Assembly: GCF_002022275.1 (NCBI RefSeq)
Contig: NZ_MSDF01000004.1
Span: 1-54,491 of the forward strand
Origin: Pseudomonas fluorescens
GTDB lineage: Bacteria > Pseudomonadota > Gammaproteobacteria > Pseudomonadales > Pseudomonadaceae
DNA: 54,491 bases
Direction of reading: 5' to 3'
Under the pieces are notes generated by a model. That model was not told the origin of the DNA. It did not search any database and was given only the letters and a program-made list of their open reading frames with translations. The position numbers and the translations under genes are program-made. Below, one piece after another: positions 1 to 8,534 of the stretch (position 1 is its first letter; the number at the start of each line of letters is the position of its first letter).

Positions 1-18
1 GATTCAAGCCGGAGTGAG

Positions 19-116
19 GGCACACCGAGCCTAGGCGAGGTGCCGAGTGGTGGGGCAAGAGCCCTTTGGTTACTTTGGGGCTCTTTTCCAAAGTGACCCG
101 CCGTAAGGGCGGAACC
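19..116 (+). repeat. 98-bp dispersed intergenic repeat, left copy
   Basis: This sequence recurs as its reverse complement at 54394-54491 with one mismatch in 98 bases by eye. It holds two small hairpins: AAGAGCCC (57-64) with GGGCTCTT (78-85), and CCGCC (98-102) with GGCGG (108-112). Palindromic intergenic repeats of this kind are common in P. fluorescens-group genomes. I do not assign it to a named family. The open frame across it (VTLGLFSKVTRRKGG) is an accident of the repeat and not a gene. Confidence 0.85.
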
Positions 117-160
117 AATACCCGCCGTGACCGCAGCAACGGATATCCCCCAAACCCAGC

Positions 161-982
161 TCACCCCTTAACACCCCCCACCTGCGCCTTGGCCCGCATC
201 TTGTCCGCCATCACCGCCATCTCGTCATACAACAACGCAGGATTCTTCTGCTTCAACGCCCAAGCCATCCTCCCCTGCTCATGGGGCAAAATCATAAACT
301 CCCCCTCAGCCACCCGCTGATAGATGTAGTCAGCAATGTCAGCCGCCGAAATCGGCGAACTCTCCAGCAGCTTGCCCACCTGCGCCTTCATCGCCGGCGT
401 CGGCCCACGAAACGAATCCAGCAAGTTGGTCTGGAAAAACGACGGGCACACCACATGCACCCCCACTTCCTGCTGCCTGAGTTCCACCAGCAAACTCTCC
501 GACAACGCCACCACACCCGCCTTGGCCACGTTGTAATTGCTCATGGCCGGACCCTGCATCAGCGCCGCCATCGAAGCAATGTTAATAATCCGTCCCTTGC
601 TCTTCTCCAGCAACGGCAGGAACGCCTTGCAACCCTTGACGACGCCCATCAAGTTGATCGCAATCTGCCAGTCCCAATCCTCCAGCGACAATTCGGCAAA
701 GAACCCGCCCGAGGCCACACCGGCGTTGTTGACGATCACATCAATGCCGCCCAGCTTCACTTCACAAGCCTGAGCAAAGGCAGTGAGCTGGCTGTAGTCA
801 CGCACGTCGCAGCGCTGGACAAACCCGTCACCGCCCGCCTCGCGTACCAGCTTGAGGGTTTCCTGCAAGCCCGGCTCGCTCACGTCCGACAAGGCCAGCT
901 GCCAACCCTCGCGGGCCCAGCGCAAAGCGATTTCACGGCCCAGGCCCGACCCGGCGCCGGTAATCATCATGCGATTTTGCAT
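161..982 (-). CDS. SDR family oxidoreductase
   Basis: A 273-residue classical short-chain dehydrogenase/reductase, probably a cytoplasmic NAD(P)(H)-dependent enzyme acting on an alcohol or ketone of unknown identity. The dinucleotide motif TGAGSGLG lies at about residues 7-14, followed by the NNAG motif and the catalytic pair Ser (in NIASMAA) and YNVAK. The frame stays open to 1123, but the Rossmann fold starts at MQNRMMITGAG, so the ATG at 982 is chosen; an AAGG lies about 10 nt upstream. Full length for the family. It stands alone, with no operon partner to suggest a substrate. Confidence 0.9.
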   Translation of the reverse strand: MQNRMMITGAGSGLGREIALRWAREGWQLALSDVSEPGLQETLKLVREAGGDGFVQRCDVRDYSQLTAFAQACEVKLGGIDVIVNNAGVASGGFFAELSLEDWDWQIAINLMGVVKGCKAFLPLLEKSKGRIINIASMAALMQGPAMSNYNVAKAGVVALSESLLVELRQQEVGVHVVCPSFFQTNLLDSFRGPTPAMKAQVGKLLESSPISAADIADYIYQRVAEGEFMILPHEQGRMAWALKQKNPALLYDEMAVMADKMRAKAQVGGVKG

Positions 983-1312
983 AGGAACATTGCCTTGTGG
1001 TTCACAGAAGAAGTGATCGGCAGTGTAGCGAAGGTTTTTCCAGTACCCACGCACCATCCAATTGATGAATGCCTCGGGCAAACCGGGGGCCGGGTGCGAG
1101 ATTGGCTTATAGCGTAAGTTCAATCTTTTTCAACTAAAGCGCGGCAGTTGTGAACGCATTAAAAGAAATAAGCACGTGTGCAAAATGCTTTAAGAAAACA
1201 TGGAATTTTTTGCGAAGAGGCACAGTCGGAGTTGTTAAGGCGTCCGTACTTGAAACGACGGGCCTGTCGTTAAATAACCGGTCTTTGCAGAAGGCCTATA
1301 AGGAAAAAAACC
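983..1312. other. Divergent intergenic region, SDR / DUF3309
   Basis: 330 bases between the SDR start and the small membrane gene. It should hold both promoters. The stretch 1130-1230 is visibly AT-richer than the flanks. An open frame from 1150 (78 codons) runs into the start of the DUF3309 gene in another frame and has no family features. I see no repeat or convincing operator. Confidence 0.4.
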
Positions 1313-1465
1313 ATGAGCCTCATTCTGATCATTATCCTGATTCTGTTGCTGGTCGGCGGCCTGCCCGTGTTCCCGCATTCGCGTAACTGGGGTTATGGCC
1401 CGTCGGGCATTCTGGGCGTTGTCCTGGTTGTTCTGCTGGTACTGTTGTTACTCGGTCGGATATAA
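1313..1465 (+). CDS. DUF3309 family small membrane protein
   Basis: A 50-residue protein. Two hydrophobic segments (about residues 3-16 and 33-48) flank a polar linker PVFPHSRNWGYGPSG, which is the layout of DUF3309 proteins found across proteobacteria. Function unknown; a small inner-membrane protein is likely. AAGGA about 8 nt before the ATG supports the start. It is a single-gene unit closed by the strong terminator at 1481-1508. Confidence 0.8.
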   Translation: MSLILIIILILLLVGGLPVFPHSRNWGYGPSGILGVVLVVLLVLLLLGRI

Positions 1466-1480
1466 AATCCAGTCAAAAAA

Positions 1481-1508
1481 AAGAGGCCTCCTGGAGGCCT
1501 CTTTTTTT
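1481..1508. terminator. Bidirectional intrinsic terminator
   Basis: A 10-bp perfect stem, AAGAGGCCTC / GAGGCCTCTT, with a CTG loop. It is followed by seven T's on the plus strand and preceded by a run of A's. It can serve both the DUF3309 gene (+) and the convergent LtaS-like gene (-). Confidence 0.9.
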
Positions 1509-1520
1509 ATGCACGGTTAC

Positions 1521-3611
1521 TTAGTCCGGCTTGCCATTGATCACACCGGCGGTGTTATCCAACAGGCTCTTGGTAGCCGTTTGCAGGAACGATTCAAGTT
1601 TCTGCTTCAGCGCGGCTTCGTCCGGGGACTCGGCGATCACTTTGCCAGTCGGCTCGGCGCCCAGTTGGTACTCCCACAACTTGGGTGGCATTTCCTTGGG
1701 CAGTACCAGCACGCGGTCACCCGTGAGCAACGCGACGGTCTGGTCGCTGCCCGACGGCTTGATCACGCCGAAACCCTTGTCGCCTTCCGGCAGGTTCAGC
1801 AAGTCGCGGCCCCAGCACTGGTGCAGGGTGTCACCACCCAGGCGGCCCATGATGGTCGGCACGATGTCGATCTGGGTACCCACCGTGTGATCACGCTCGC
1901 CGAACTTATCCTGAATGCCCGGTGCGATCATCAACATAGGCACGTTGAAGCGGCCCAGGTCCATTTCGGTGATCTGTTGCTCGTTACCAAAACCGTGGTC
2001 ACCCACGATCACGAACAGGGTTTCCTTGAAGTACGGCTCCTTGCGGGCCTTCTCAAAGAACTGGCCCAGGGCCCAGTCGGAGTAGCGCATCGCCGTCAAA
2101 TGTTCGTCGAGGCTGCCGCGGCCGGTGACTTTATCCACTGGCAACGGGTTTGGAAGTGCGTACGGCGTGTGGTTGGACAGGGTTTGCAGCAGTGCGTAGA
2201 ACGGCTTGCCGCTTTCACCACGGGTTTTCAACTCTTCCAGGCCACGGCTGAACATGTCCTGGTCAGACACGCCCCACGTCGGGTCAGAGAACACCGGGTT
2301 GACGAAGTCGTTGCGGCCAATGAAGTTGGTCATGCCCTGGTTGCTGAAGAAACCCGACTGGTTGTCCCAGGCAAAATCGCCGTTGTAGACATACACGTCG
2401 TCAAAATTGCGCGCGCTGAGCAACTGCGGCAGGCCGGACAGCTTGTGGCTGCCTTCCGGTGTCTGCATCAGGTATTCGAAGCCCGGCAAATTCGGGAAGC
2501 ACGCCATGGTGGCGAACATACCCTGGTGGGTGTGAGTACCGTTGGAGAAGAAGCGATCGAACAGCAGGCCCTCCCTGGACAGTTTGTCGAAGTACGGCGT
2601 GATGTTGCCCGGGCGGCCCAATGCACCCACCGAGTGACCGGCGAAGCTTTCCATCAGGATGACCACAACGTTCTTGATCGGCAGGGTTTTCTCGGCCGGT
2701 GGCGTGTAGTCACGGCGCACCGCGGCAATGTCGGTGTCTACCAGTTTTTCCTGCGGCAATACCAGCATGTCACGCACGGTCTGGGTGGCCAGAGGCTGCT
2801 CCAGGGTGGCTTTCCAGATGTTGGAACGCTCTTCGGAGAAGCGCGACTTGGCCGCAGCGATCAACGACAAAGTGCCGTTCAGGCCCAACTGGTTGGCGAA
2901 GTTGGAGTCGGTGGTGTAGACGTCACCCCAACGCAGTGGCGGGCCCTGGCGCAGGGTGCCACGGATCGCGACCACGGCGATCAACAGGCAAACCACGAAT
3001 ACCGCGATGCGCGTGTACCACGGCGCCACCTGGCGGGTGCCAATGCTGCCGCCGCTGAACGGGCCGCGTGGGCGTGTTGCGCGGTCGGCGCCCTTGAAGG
3101 CAATGCTCAGGATCAGCGTACCCACGGCCCAGGCCAGCAGGTAGCGCACCACCGGGAAACCGTACCAGAGCATGCTCATCACGGTTTTCGGGTCTTCCTT
3201 TACATACTGGAAGACCAGGCCGTTGAGGCGCTGGTGGAATTCACGGTAGAAGTCCATTTCCATCAGGCCCAGGAACAGGGCAATGCTCGACGCGACGGTC
3301 AGCCACAAACGGAAGAACCCGCGTGCCGCCATGGCCCGAACGCTGAATAAGGCCAGCAGCAGCGGGACCAGCAGGTACATCACCAGGCGTATATCCAGGC
3401 GCAGGCCGTTGGCGAACGCTTCAAGGAAGGTCGAGGCCGGCGTGTCGAGGATCATCTCGCGGTTGTAGACCAGCAGCGCCAGGCGCAGCAGGGAGAACAT
3501 CACCATCATGACCAGTGCGCAGAGCGCCGTGTACGCCAGATGGGATTTGACGGTCGGTTGCAGCAGGCGATTAGAAGCTCGCTGCTGACTCAGGGCGTCC
3601 GGGTTTGCCAT
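1521..3611 (-). CDS. LtaS-like sulfatase-fold membrane phosphotransferase
   Basis: A 696-residue inner-membrane protein of the LTA synthase / OpgB-like alkaline phosphatase superfamily. The N-terminal third has about five membrane segments (near residues 27-48, 76-92, 103-118, 152-172, 202-217). A periplasmic sulfatase-fold domain of about residues 312-620 follows. Expected metal and catalytic residues are visible: Glu321 in VVVILMES, the nucleophile Thr361 in NGTHTHQGMF, and Asp-His in VGDHGFG. In Gram-negative bacteria relatives move phosphoglycerol or phosphoethanolamine onto periplasmic glucans or lipids; the acceptor here is not known. A weak ribosome site precedes the ATG at 3611. Monocistronic, ending at the shared terminator. 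Confidence 0.9.
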   Translation of the reverse strand: MANPDALSQQRASNRLLQPTVKSHLAYTALCALVMMVMFSLLRLALLVYNREMILDTPASTFLEAFANGLRLDIRLVMYLLVPLLLALFSVRAMAARGFFRLWLTVASSIALFLGLMEMDFYREFHQRLNGLVFQYVKEDPKTVMSMLWYGFPVVRYLLAWAVGTLILSIAFKGADRATRPRGPFSGGSIGTRQVAPWYTRIAVFVVCLLIAVVAIRGTLRQGPPLRWGDVYTTDSNFANQLGLNGTLSLIAAAKSRFSEERSNIWKATLEQPLATQTVRDMLVLPQEKLVDTDIAAVRRDYTPPAEKTLPIKNVVVILMESFAGHSVGALGRPGNITPYFDKLSREGLLFDRFFSNGTHTHQGMFATMACFPNLPGFEYLMQTPEGSHKLSGLPQLLSARNFDDVYVYNGDFAWDNQSGFFSNQGMTNFIGRNDFVNPVFSDPTWGVSDQDMFSRGLEELKTRGESGKPFYALLQTLSNHTPYALPNPLPVDKVTGRGSLDEHLTAMRYSDWALGQFFEKARKEPYFKETLFVIVGDHGFGNEQQITEMDLGRFNVPMLMIAPGIQDKFGERDHTVGTQIDIVPTIMGRLGGDTLHQCWGRDLLNLPEGDKGFGVIKPSGSDQTVALLTGDRVLVLPKEMPPKLWEYQLGAEPTGKVIAESPDEAALKQKLESFLQTATKSLLDNTAGVINGKPD

Positions 3612-3898
3612 GTCGTTTCAGGACCCATTGGAAGTTTAAGTTGCGAAATAATGCGGTGGCGTCCGTCCCTCGCCCAGGCCTGCTGGGGTAGGCGGTTAAC
3701 GCGGTGGCGCAAATGGTGCCCGATCAATGGCATCAACGCTATTAATTACTGAACGAGCACTGTAGCGCAGCCTTTAATGACACTGGCGCTAGAGCCTTGG
3801 AAGTGCTGTAAAAGCGGGCGGATTGTCTTGGATAAGATGTGAAAATTGTGTGCAGCGAATATTTCGAAACATAAATCTTCAGAATGCGCTGAAGGCAA

Positions 3899-3989
3899 AT
3901 GTGGGAGCGGGCTTGCCCGCGATTGCGATCTAACAATCAGCATTGCTGTGACTGGAAGATCGCCATCGCGGGCAAGCCCGCTCCCACAT
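3899..3989. repeat. REPIN (inverted REP pair, GAGCGGGCTTGCCCGC type)
   Basis: Two REP palindromes (TGTGGGAGCGGGCTTGCCCG and its reverse complement) face each other around a spacer of about 40 bases. It sits in the 410-bp gap 3612-4021. In the rest of that gap (3612-3898) I see no gene, only AT-rich non-coding DNA that should hold the promoter of the LtaS-like gene. Confidence 0.92.
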
Positions 3990-4021
3990 TTACTGTATCC
4001 ACTTCACATCGGATGAAGTGT

Positions 4022-4213
4022 TTAAATCCGCACATTCCCCCGTGGCCCGGCAATCGCCCAGATAATCAGGCCCAGTACCGGCAGCAGCAGGATCAACAGA
4101 ATCCACAGCACTTTGGCGCCCGTGCTCGCGCCGCTTTTGAATACGTTGATGATCGCCCAGATATCCAGCGCAAGGATGATCAGGCCAATCAGGCCATTAA
4201 ACGTCGAACCCAT
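4022..4213 (-). CDS. PLDc_N domain small membrane protein
   Basis: A 63-residue protein with two membrane helices (about residues 6-24 and 35-55) and the PLDc_N pattern, ending IIWAIAGPRGN. PLDc_N was named from the N-terminus of phospholipase-D-like proteins, but it also occurs alone as a short membrane protein of unknown role; no catalytic domain is present. An AGGAG sequence 8 nt before the ATG supports the start. Confidence 0.82.
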   Translation of the reverse strand: MGSTFNGLIGLIILALDIWAIINVFKSGASTGAKVLWILLILLLPVLGLIIWAIAGPRGNVRI

Positions 4214-4281
4214 GGTGTCGCTCCTAAAGTGAGGGCATGCCTCTTTAGGATAGTCAGCCGTGGCGGCGGTTCCGTTTTATT

Positions 4282-4812
4282 TCAGACGTGGACCGCGACG
4301 CGCAACGCCTCCAGCGATGGCTCGGCTTTGATGCCGACTTCGGCACACAACTCCAGCACACGTGGCAGGTCGTTGCCATACACCAGTACCGCCTGAATTT
4401 CGTCATCCAGTAATTGGCTGAAGTTCAGCAGCACATAGCCGCCGTCTTCCGGGCTCAGGGCGCTCATCTGGATCTGGATGCGGTTGAGCGCAGTCAGATT
4501 TTCGGTCTTGGCCAGTTGCTTGGGCTTGAGGTTGAATGCCACGCCGGGGCCGAACGAGGCAACAATCTGCGCAAACAGGTCGCCGTAGGTGTCGGCCTGG
4601 AACAGCACGGTGTCGGGCAGGCTGCCGACCACCACCCACTCACCGAGTGGGATGGGGAACGTGTCGTCGTAGTTGATATCCGGATTCGCCGTCAGGAAGG
4701 CCGCCGGGTCCGCGTAGGCCTGGGCTGCCTCGTTGGCGATGCGTGCCACCTCGTCCTCGCCCATGACGCCGGCGCTGATTTTGCTGATAAGTTCGACGAG
4801 GGCGGTTTGCAT
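4282..4812 (-). CDS. Hypothetical protein, partner of ankyrin gene
   Basis: A 176-residue soluble protein that I cannot assign to a named family. There is no signal peptide, membrane helix or cysteine cluster apart from one Cys near the C-terminus. Composition is acidic, with alternating short hydrophobic segments that suggest a compact alpha/beta fold. It follows the ankyrin-repeat gene by 41 bp in the same direction, so the two are probably one transcript; a role linked to the ankyrin protein is inference only. Confidence 0.7.
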   Translation of the reverse strand: MQTALVELISKISAGVMGEDEVARIANEAAQAYADPAAFLTANPDINYDDTFPIPLGEWVVVGSLPDTVLFQADTYGDLFAQIVASFGPGVAFNLKPKQLAKTENLTALNRIQIQMSALSPEDGGYVLLNFSQLLDDEIQAVLVYGNDLPRVLELCAEVGIKAEPSLEALRVAVHV

Positions 4813-4853
4813 GGGGCGATCCTGTAACGGGCTGGCTTTTGAGGGCGCGTAGC

Positions 4854-5369
4854 CTACACCAGTTTCTGCAACTGCGCCGCCGTATCCACGGCGCCCATGG
4901 TCTGCGCTGCCGCCAGAGCGGTGGCGCCCTGAGCGTCAGTGGCCTTGGGGTTGGCGCCCTGGCCAAGCAAGTAATCCAGCATTTCGACGCGGTTGAACAT
5001 CGCGGCCAGCATCAGCGCAGTACGGCCGTCAGAGGACGCGGCATCCACCGGCGCGCCGCCTTCAATCAACGCCTTGACCACTGGCAGGTTGCCTTTGAAC
5101 GCCGCACCGGCAATCGGCAGCTGGTTCTTGTCATTGGCAATCTGCGGGTCTGCCTTGAATTCGAGCAGCACTTTCACCGCATCGGGGTGGCCGTGGTAGG
5201 CCGCGAGCATCAGCAGGGTGTCGCCATTGTGGTTGCGCAGGTTGGCCGGCAAGCCCTTGGCCAGCAGCGCGGCGAGCATGGCGGCATCACCGCGGCGGGC
5301 CACGTCGAAGACCTGCTCGGCAAATTCGGCGGCTTCGTCTTCGGTCATTTGTTTGGGCTGGTCTGACAT
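4854..5369 (-). CDS. Ankyrin repeat domain-containing protein
   Basis: A 171-residue soluble protein built of about four ankyrin repeats from residue 20 to the end; G(D/R)TxLMLAA, VVKALIEGGAPVDA and MLDYLLGQGANPKA are clear repeat signatures. Ankyrin repeats bind other proteins. No signal peptide is visible, unlike the periplasmic AnkB that accompanies KatB in P. aeruginosa, so a cytoplasmic adaptor is likelier. AAGGAG lies 8 nt before the ATG. First gene of a pair with the hypothetical protein at 4282-4812. Confidence 0.88.
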   Translation of the reverse strand: MSDQPKQMTEDEAAEFAEQVFDVARRGDAAMLAALLAKGLPANLRNHNGDTLLMLAAYHGHPDAVKVLLEFKADPQIANDKNQLPIAGAAFKGNLPVVKALIEGGAPVDAASSDGRTALMLAAMFNRVEMLDYLLGQGANPKATDAQGATALAAAQTMGAVDTAAQLQKLV

Positions 5370-5481
5370 GTGGGGCTCCTTGTCTGGTGTGCCTTAATAG
5401 GCGCCCAGTGTCGCGACGGAGTTCCCCGCTGTCATGCCTTTTTTGCCAAAAGTGGCCATAGGCAGAATCAATTACACCCTT

Positions 5482-7308
5482 TTAATAACGGAAGTGCCCG
5501 TCTTGTATCTGCGCCAACAGCTGGCCAGTCACCGGTACGTAGCAATCCGAGCCGGGCAGCCACGCAAAGACCGGGTCATTACCGGCCTTGTCCGGGTCGA
5601 ACGCCTCCTCCTTGAGTTTGACCTTCTGATATTTGAAGGTGCCGGTGGTTTCCATCTTTACCTTGATGCGCAGAAACAGCGGCACCGCGTAATGCGGCAG
5701 CTGGCCATGAGCGAATTGCAATAACTCGCGCATGTCGAGGGCGGCCAGGGATTCGCTCGGAGTGATGGCGACCATGCCCGCGCGGCCGTTAGTGTTTTCG
5801 ATCTCGACGCCATACGCGACCACCTCGGCGATCTGCGGATGTTGCAGCAACACGTTCTCGACTTCGGTGGTGGAGACGTTTTCGCCCTTCCAGCGATACG
5901 TGTCGCCGAGGCGGTCGATAAATTGCGCATGGCCGAAACCGATACTGCGCAACAAGTCGCCGGTATTGAAGTAACGGTCGCCTTTTTCAAATACGTCGGT
6001 GAGCACCACCTTGCGGTTCTTTTCCGGGTCGGTGTAGCCGTCAAACGGCGACTTTTCATCGATCCTGGCCAGCAGCAGCCCCTGCCCGCCCGTTTGCACC
6101 TTGCGCATAAAACCATCGCGACCACGCAGTGGCTCGCCCGAATCATGGCTGTAGTCCACCAGCGCCCAGTGCTGCAAGCAAAAGCCGATGGTGTTGTCGA
6201 AATTCAATACGTTGGTAAAGCCGATATTGCCGTCACTGGCTGCATACAGCTCGCAGACATGCTCAACCCCGTAGCGTTGCTTGAATTGCGCCCACACCCC
6301 CGGGCGCAGGCCATTGCCGACCATTTTGGTCACCTGGTTATCGCGGTCCTGAGCACTTGGCGGCTGGTCGAGCAGGTAACGACATAACTCGCCGACATAC
6401 CCCAGGGTAGTCGCCTTGAACCTGCGTACGTCATCCCAGAACTGGCTCGCGCTGAACTTGCGCCGGATGGCAAACCCCGACGCCCCGACAATCGCCGAAC
6501 CCCAGCACACACACAGCCCGGTGGCGTGATACAGGGGTAGCGTGCAATACAGGACATCGTCCGGGCCCATGTCCAGCGCGATGCTGCTGAAGCTGACGGC
6601 GGTTTTGGTCCAGCGCCCGTGCTTCATGATGCCGGCCTTGGGCAGCCCGGTGGTGCCGGAGGTGTAGATATAGAAGCAGGGGTCATTAAAGAAGATCTGC
6701 GCGGTGCTGGCGGGGTTGTCCTCGCTGCAGTCGGCACTGGCGGTTATCAGGTCGATATAGCCTTCGGGCGCCGTGGTTGCCTGCTGGTCGGCAATAAACC
6801 AGGTGTGCTCAGCGTCGATCGCCACCTGATCGCGCACGGCCCCGTGGGGGGCTACCAATTCCGCCCCCACCACGATTGCCACCGGGTTGACCAGAGTGAG
6901 GCTATGCACCAGCGCCGCTTGAGTTTGCGAGGTATTGAGCATGGCGCAGATGCCGCCCAGCTTGGCCACGGCCAACACGCTCAACAGCAATTCGGGACGA
7001 TTTTCAATAAACAGTGCGACGACATCACCTTTGCAAATGCCCTGCGCCCTCAAGTGATGAGCAATGCGGTTGGCGCGCCGGTTGGCTTCGCTGTAGCTGA
7101 TTACGCTGTCGCCGTACAACAAGGCCGCGCCGTCCGGGTTGCGAGAGGTCGCCTGCTCGAAGTGCCAGCCCAGGCCACAGGGTTGACCCGGATCGGTGAC
7201 GTTCGCCGCGCGCATGCCGCGCACCACACGTGGCAGGGCTCGAACAATGGAGGGCAGCTTACGCAACATCATGCCCCAGGTGATCATCTCGTCTTGCTGA
7301 TGGCTCAT
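5482..7308 (-). CDS. Long-chain acyl-CoA synthetase (FATP-type ANL enzyme)
   Basis: A 608-residue adenylate-forming enzyme that activates a fatty acid to acyl-AMP and then acyl-CoA. The P-loop motif YTSGTTGLPKAG is at about residues 215-226. Later motifs include YFNTGDLL and DRLGDTYRWKGENVSTTEVE, whose wording is characteristic of the very-long-chain / FATP branch rather than FadD. The C-terminal lysine motif TGTFKYQKVKLKEE is present. Length is normal. The ribosome site before 7308 is weak, and an internal Met at residue 8 is a possible alternative start. No neighbours from beta-oxidation. Confidence 0.9.
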   Translation of the reverse strand: MSHQQDEMITWGMMLRKLPSIVRALPRVVRGMRAANVTDPGQPCGLGWHFEQATSRNPDGAALLYGDSVISYSEANRRANRIAHHLRAQGICKGDVVALFIENRPELLLSVLAVAKLGGICAMLNTSQTQAALVHSLTLVNPVAIVVGAELVAPHGAVRDQVAIDAEHTWFIADQQATTAPEGYIDLITASADCSEDNPASTAQIFFNDPCFYIYTSGTTGLPKAGIMKHGRWTKTAVSFSSIALDMGPDDVLYCTLPLYHATGLCVCWGSAIVGASGFAIRRKFSASQFWDDVRRFKATTLGYVGELCRYLLDQPPSAQDRDNQVTKMVGNGLRPGVWAQFKQRYGVEHVCELYAASDGNIGFTNVLNFDNTIGFCLQHWALVDYSHDSGEPLRGRDGFMRKVQTGGQGLLLARIDEKSPFDGYTDPEKNRKVVLTDVFEKGDRYFNTGDLLRSIGFGHAQFIDRLGDTYRWKGENVSTTEVENVLLQHPQIAEVVAYGVEIENTNGRAGMVAITPSESLAALDMRELLQFAHGQLPHYAVPLFLRIKVKMETTGTFKYQKVKLKEEAFDPDKAGNDPVFAWLPGSDCYVPVTGQLLAQIQDGHFRY

Positions 7309-7641
7309 GGAGGAACGTCCTTTTTCTTATTCTTCATCTGATCCGAAAACTACGGCAGCCTTGTAAGCAGCAGGCCGAACGCCTTGCAGGAAAATACGCC
7401 TGCGCTTCTTTCGCTGTACACGCGGGATTTGAAAAGTTTTGTATCCCGCGTCGCAGCGCCACCGAAACGGAATTTCGCGGCCCGCAGGGGGTCATTATTT
7501 GTAACGGCGCACGGAAACGATTGGCGCCGACAACGCAAAATGCAGGATGCACGATGGCCATTCATGCAATTTGCACGAAAACGGAAATTCTGAAATTTTT
7601 CAACTGATTGATTTATAAGGATTTTTTAACAAACTTAATAC
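7309..7641. other. Divergent intergenic region, acyl-CoA synthetase / DUF3509
   Basis: About 330 bases without a supportable gene; the short open frames on both strands lack family features. It is noticeably AT-richer toward 7560-7640, just upstream of the sigma-54-like element. The promoter of the acyl-CoA synthetase must lie here. No REP element is seen. Confidence 0.4.
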
Positions 7642-7657
7642 TGGCACAATCACTGCA
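7642..7657 (+). promoter_or_regulatory. Candidate sigma-54 promoter of DUF3509 gene
   Basis: TGGCACAATCACTGCA matches the RpoN consensus TGGCACG-N4-TTGC at every invariant position: GG and GC are 12 bases apart, and the visible departures are A for G after TGGCAC and C for T before TGC. It lies 46 bases before the ATG at 7704, in AT-rich DNA. No enhancer-binding site was identified. Confidence 0.55.
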
Positions 7658-7703
7658 CCTATCACTCCATGCTTGCCAACTTGAGCCAACGGAGCTGATA
7701 GAC

Positions 7704-7982
7704 ATGAGCCTGATCCAAGATAAATTCGCTTCTGTATTCTCCCAATACGACGTCACCACTCAGCCACGTCCTGACGGCGGTATCCTGCTGACCCTGCGCA
7801 ACAGCGAAGGCAAACAGGTCAAACGTTCGATCTCGTACCAGCAGCTGCACACCGCCGATCAACTGACTTGGGTGATCAGCGCCATTCGCCGCGACCTGGC
7901 CGAACAAGCCAGTGAACTGCCGCAGATTTCCATGCTGCAAAGCCAGAACCGCTTTGCATTGCCGACCTACCATTCGGCTTAA
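7704..7982 (+). CDS. DUF3509 family protein
   Basis: A 92-residue soluble protein of the Pseudomonas-restricted DUF3509 family; function unknown. The conserved stretch IRRDLAEQ sits mid-protein. The frame is open upstream to 7608, but the ATG at 7704 has GGAG 9 nt before it and gives the family's usual length. Single-gene unit between a sigma-54-like promoter and a strong terminator, which suggests tightly separate control, possibly by nitrogen or another RpoN-linked signal (inference). Confidence 0.88.
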   Translation: MSLIQDKFASVFSQYDVTTQPRPDGGILLTLRNSEGKQVKRSISYQQLHTADQLTWVISAIRRDLAEQASELPQISMLQSQNRFALPTYHSA

Positions 7983-7995
7983 GCACTCGAAACGA

Positions 7996-8035
7996 AAAAG
8001 GGCCGCGACGCCATCAAGCGTCGCGGCCCTTTTTT
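7996..8035. terminator. Intrinsic terminator (bidirectional)
   Basis: A 12-bp perfect GC-rich stem, GGGCCGCGACGC / GCGTCGCGGCCC, with a short loop, six T's after it on the plus strand and A's before it. It ends DUF3509 (+) and can also end the convergent luxR-type gene (-), whose stop lies 5 bases away. Confidence 0.93.
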
Positions 8036-8039
8036 GTGT

Positions 8040-8318
8040 TCAACACAGCCCTTGGCGGGCGGCTTCATTCATCGCTTGAACACGGTTGGTCACTTGCAAC
8101 TTGCCGTAGATATTACGCAGGTGGAACTTCACCGTCGCTTCGGAAGTGTCGCGAATCTGGCTGATTTCCCAGACAGTCTTGCCTTCCGCAGCCCATCGCA
8201 GAATCTCCAGCTCCGTCGGTGTCAAGGGTTTGCCAGACAAGCTCAGGCGCTGTCTTTGCAACCTGGACCCGCTGTCCGACTCGCTCGACGGTGATTCCAA
8301 CGCCTCTGTGCTGCTCAT
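8040..8318 (-). CDS. Orphan LuxR-type HTH transcriptional regulator
   Basis: A 92-residue protein made almost only of a GerE/LuxR helix-turn-helix (about residues 31-90: LTPTELEILRWAAEGKTVWEI, SEATVKFHLRNIYGKL). There is no receiver, PAS or autoinducer-binding domain. Such stand-alone HTH proteins act as DNA-binding regulators whose input is often unclear. The Ser-rich N-terminal 28 residues look disordered. The promoter side holds a pair of 10-base inverted repeat arms (8320-8407). Confidence 0.88.
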   Translation of the reverse strand: MSSTEALESPSSESDSGSRLQRQRLSLSGKPLTPTELEILRWAAEGKTVWEISQIRDTSEATVKFHLRNIYGKLQVTNRVQAMNEAARQGLC

Positions 8319-8319
8319 A

Positions 8320-8407
8320 ACTCTCTCCCTTGCAGTGACTTCGCCATACCGACCTTCGGAATTATCCTATTGACAGACGGTATAAACATTGAGGTCAGAG
8401 AGAGTTA
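8320..8407. promoter_or_regulatory. Distant inverted repeat upstream of luxR-type gene
   Basis: TAACTCTCTC (8320-8329) and GAGAGAGTTA (8398-8407) are perfect 10-base inverted arms, 68 bases apart, right before the luxR-type start codon. They could be two regulator half-sites or pair in the 5' untranslated RNA and hide the start. No experimental parallel is known to me. The gap 8408-8534 holds nothing recognisable. Confidence 0.35.
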
Positions 8408-8534
8408 CATAACCTTGATAACCGAAACGCAAGGCTGATCATAAACAGCCGAGCCTTACATTAAATTAAGGCTCTTCCCACAACAAATTCCAACTTACCG
8501 GGGTTGACCATTTTCAGCAGCTGGATATCCCCGC

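Noticed and set aside
66..320. 84-codon frame over the left terminal repeat
   Set aside because: The frame simply reads through the dispersed repeat (same peptide wherever the repeat occurs) and into the SDR gene in antisense; no ribosome site.
1395..3350. 651-codon frame on the plus strand opposite the LtaS-like gene
   Set aside because: It is the antisense shadow of a well-supported gene: His/Gln/Arg-heavy composition typical of reversed GC-rich codons and no recognisable domain.
3742..3943. Overlapping 64-65 codon frames in the 3612-4021 gap
   Set aside because: They run into the REPIN at 3899 and translate its palindrome; no start signal or conservation cue.
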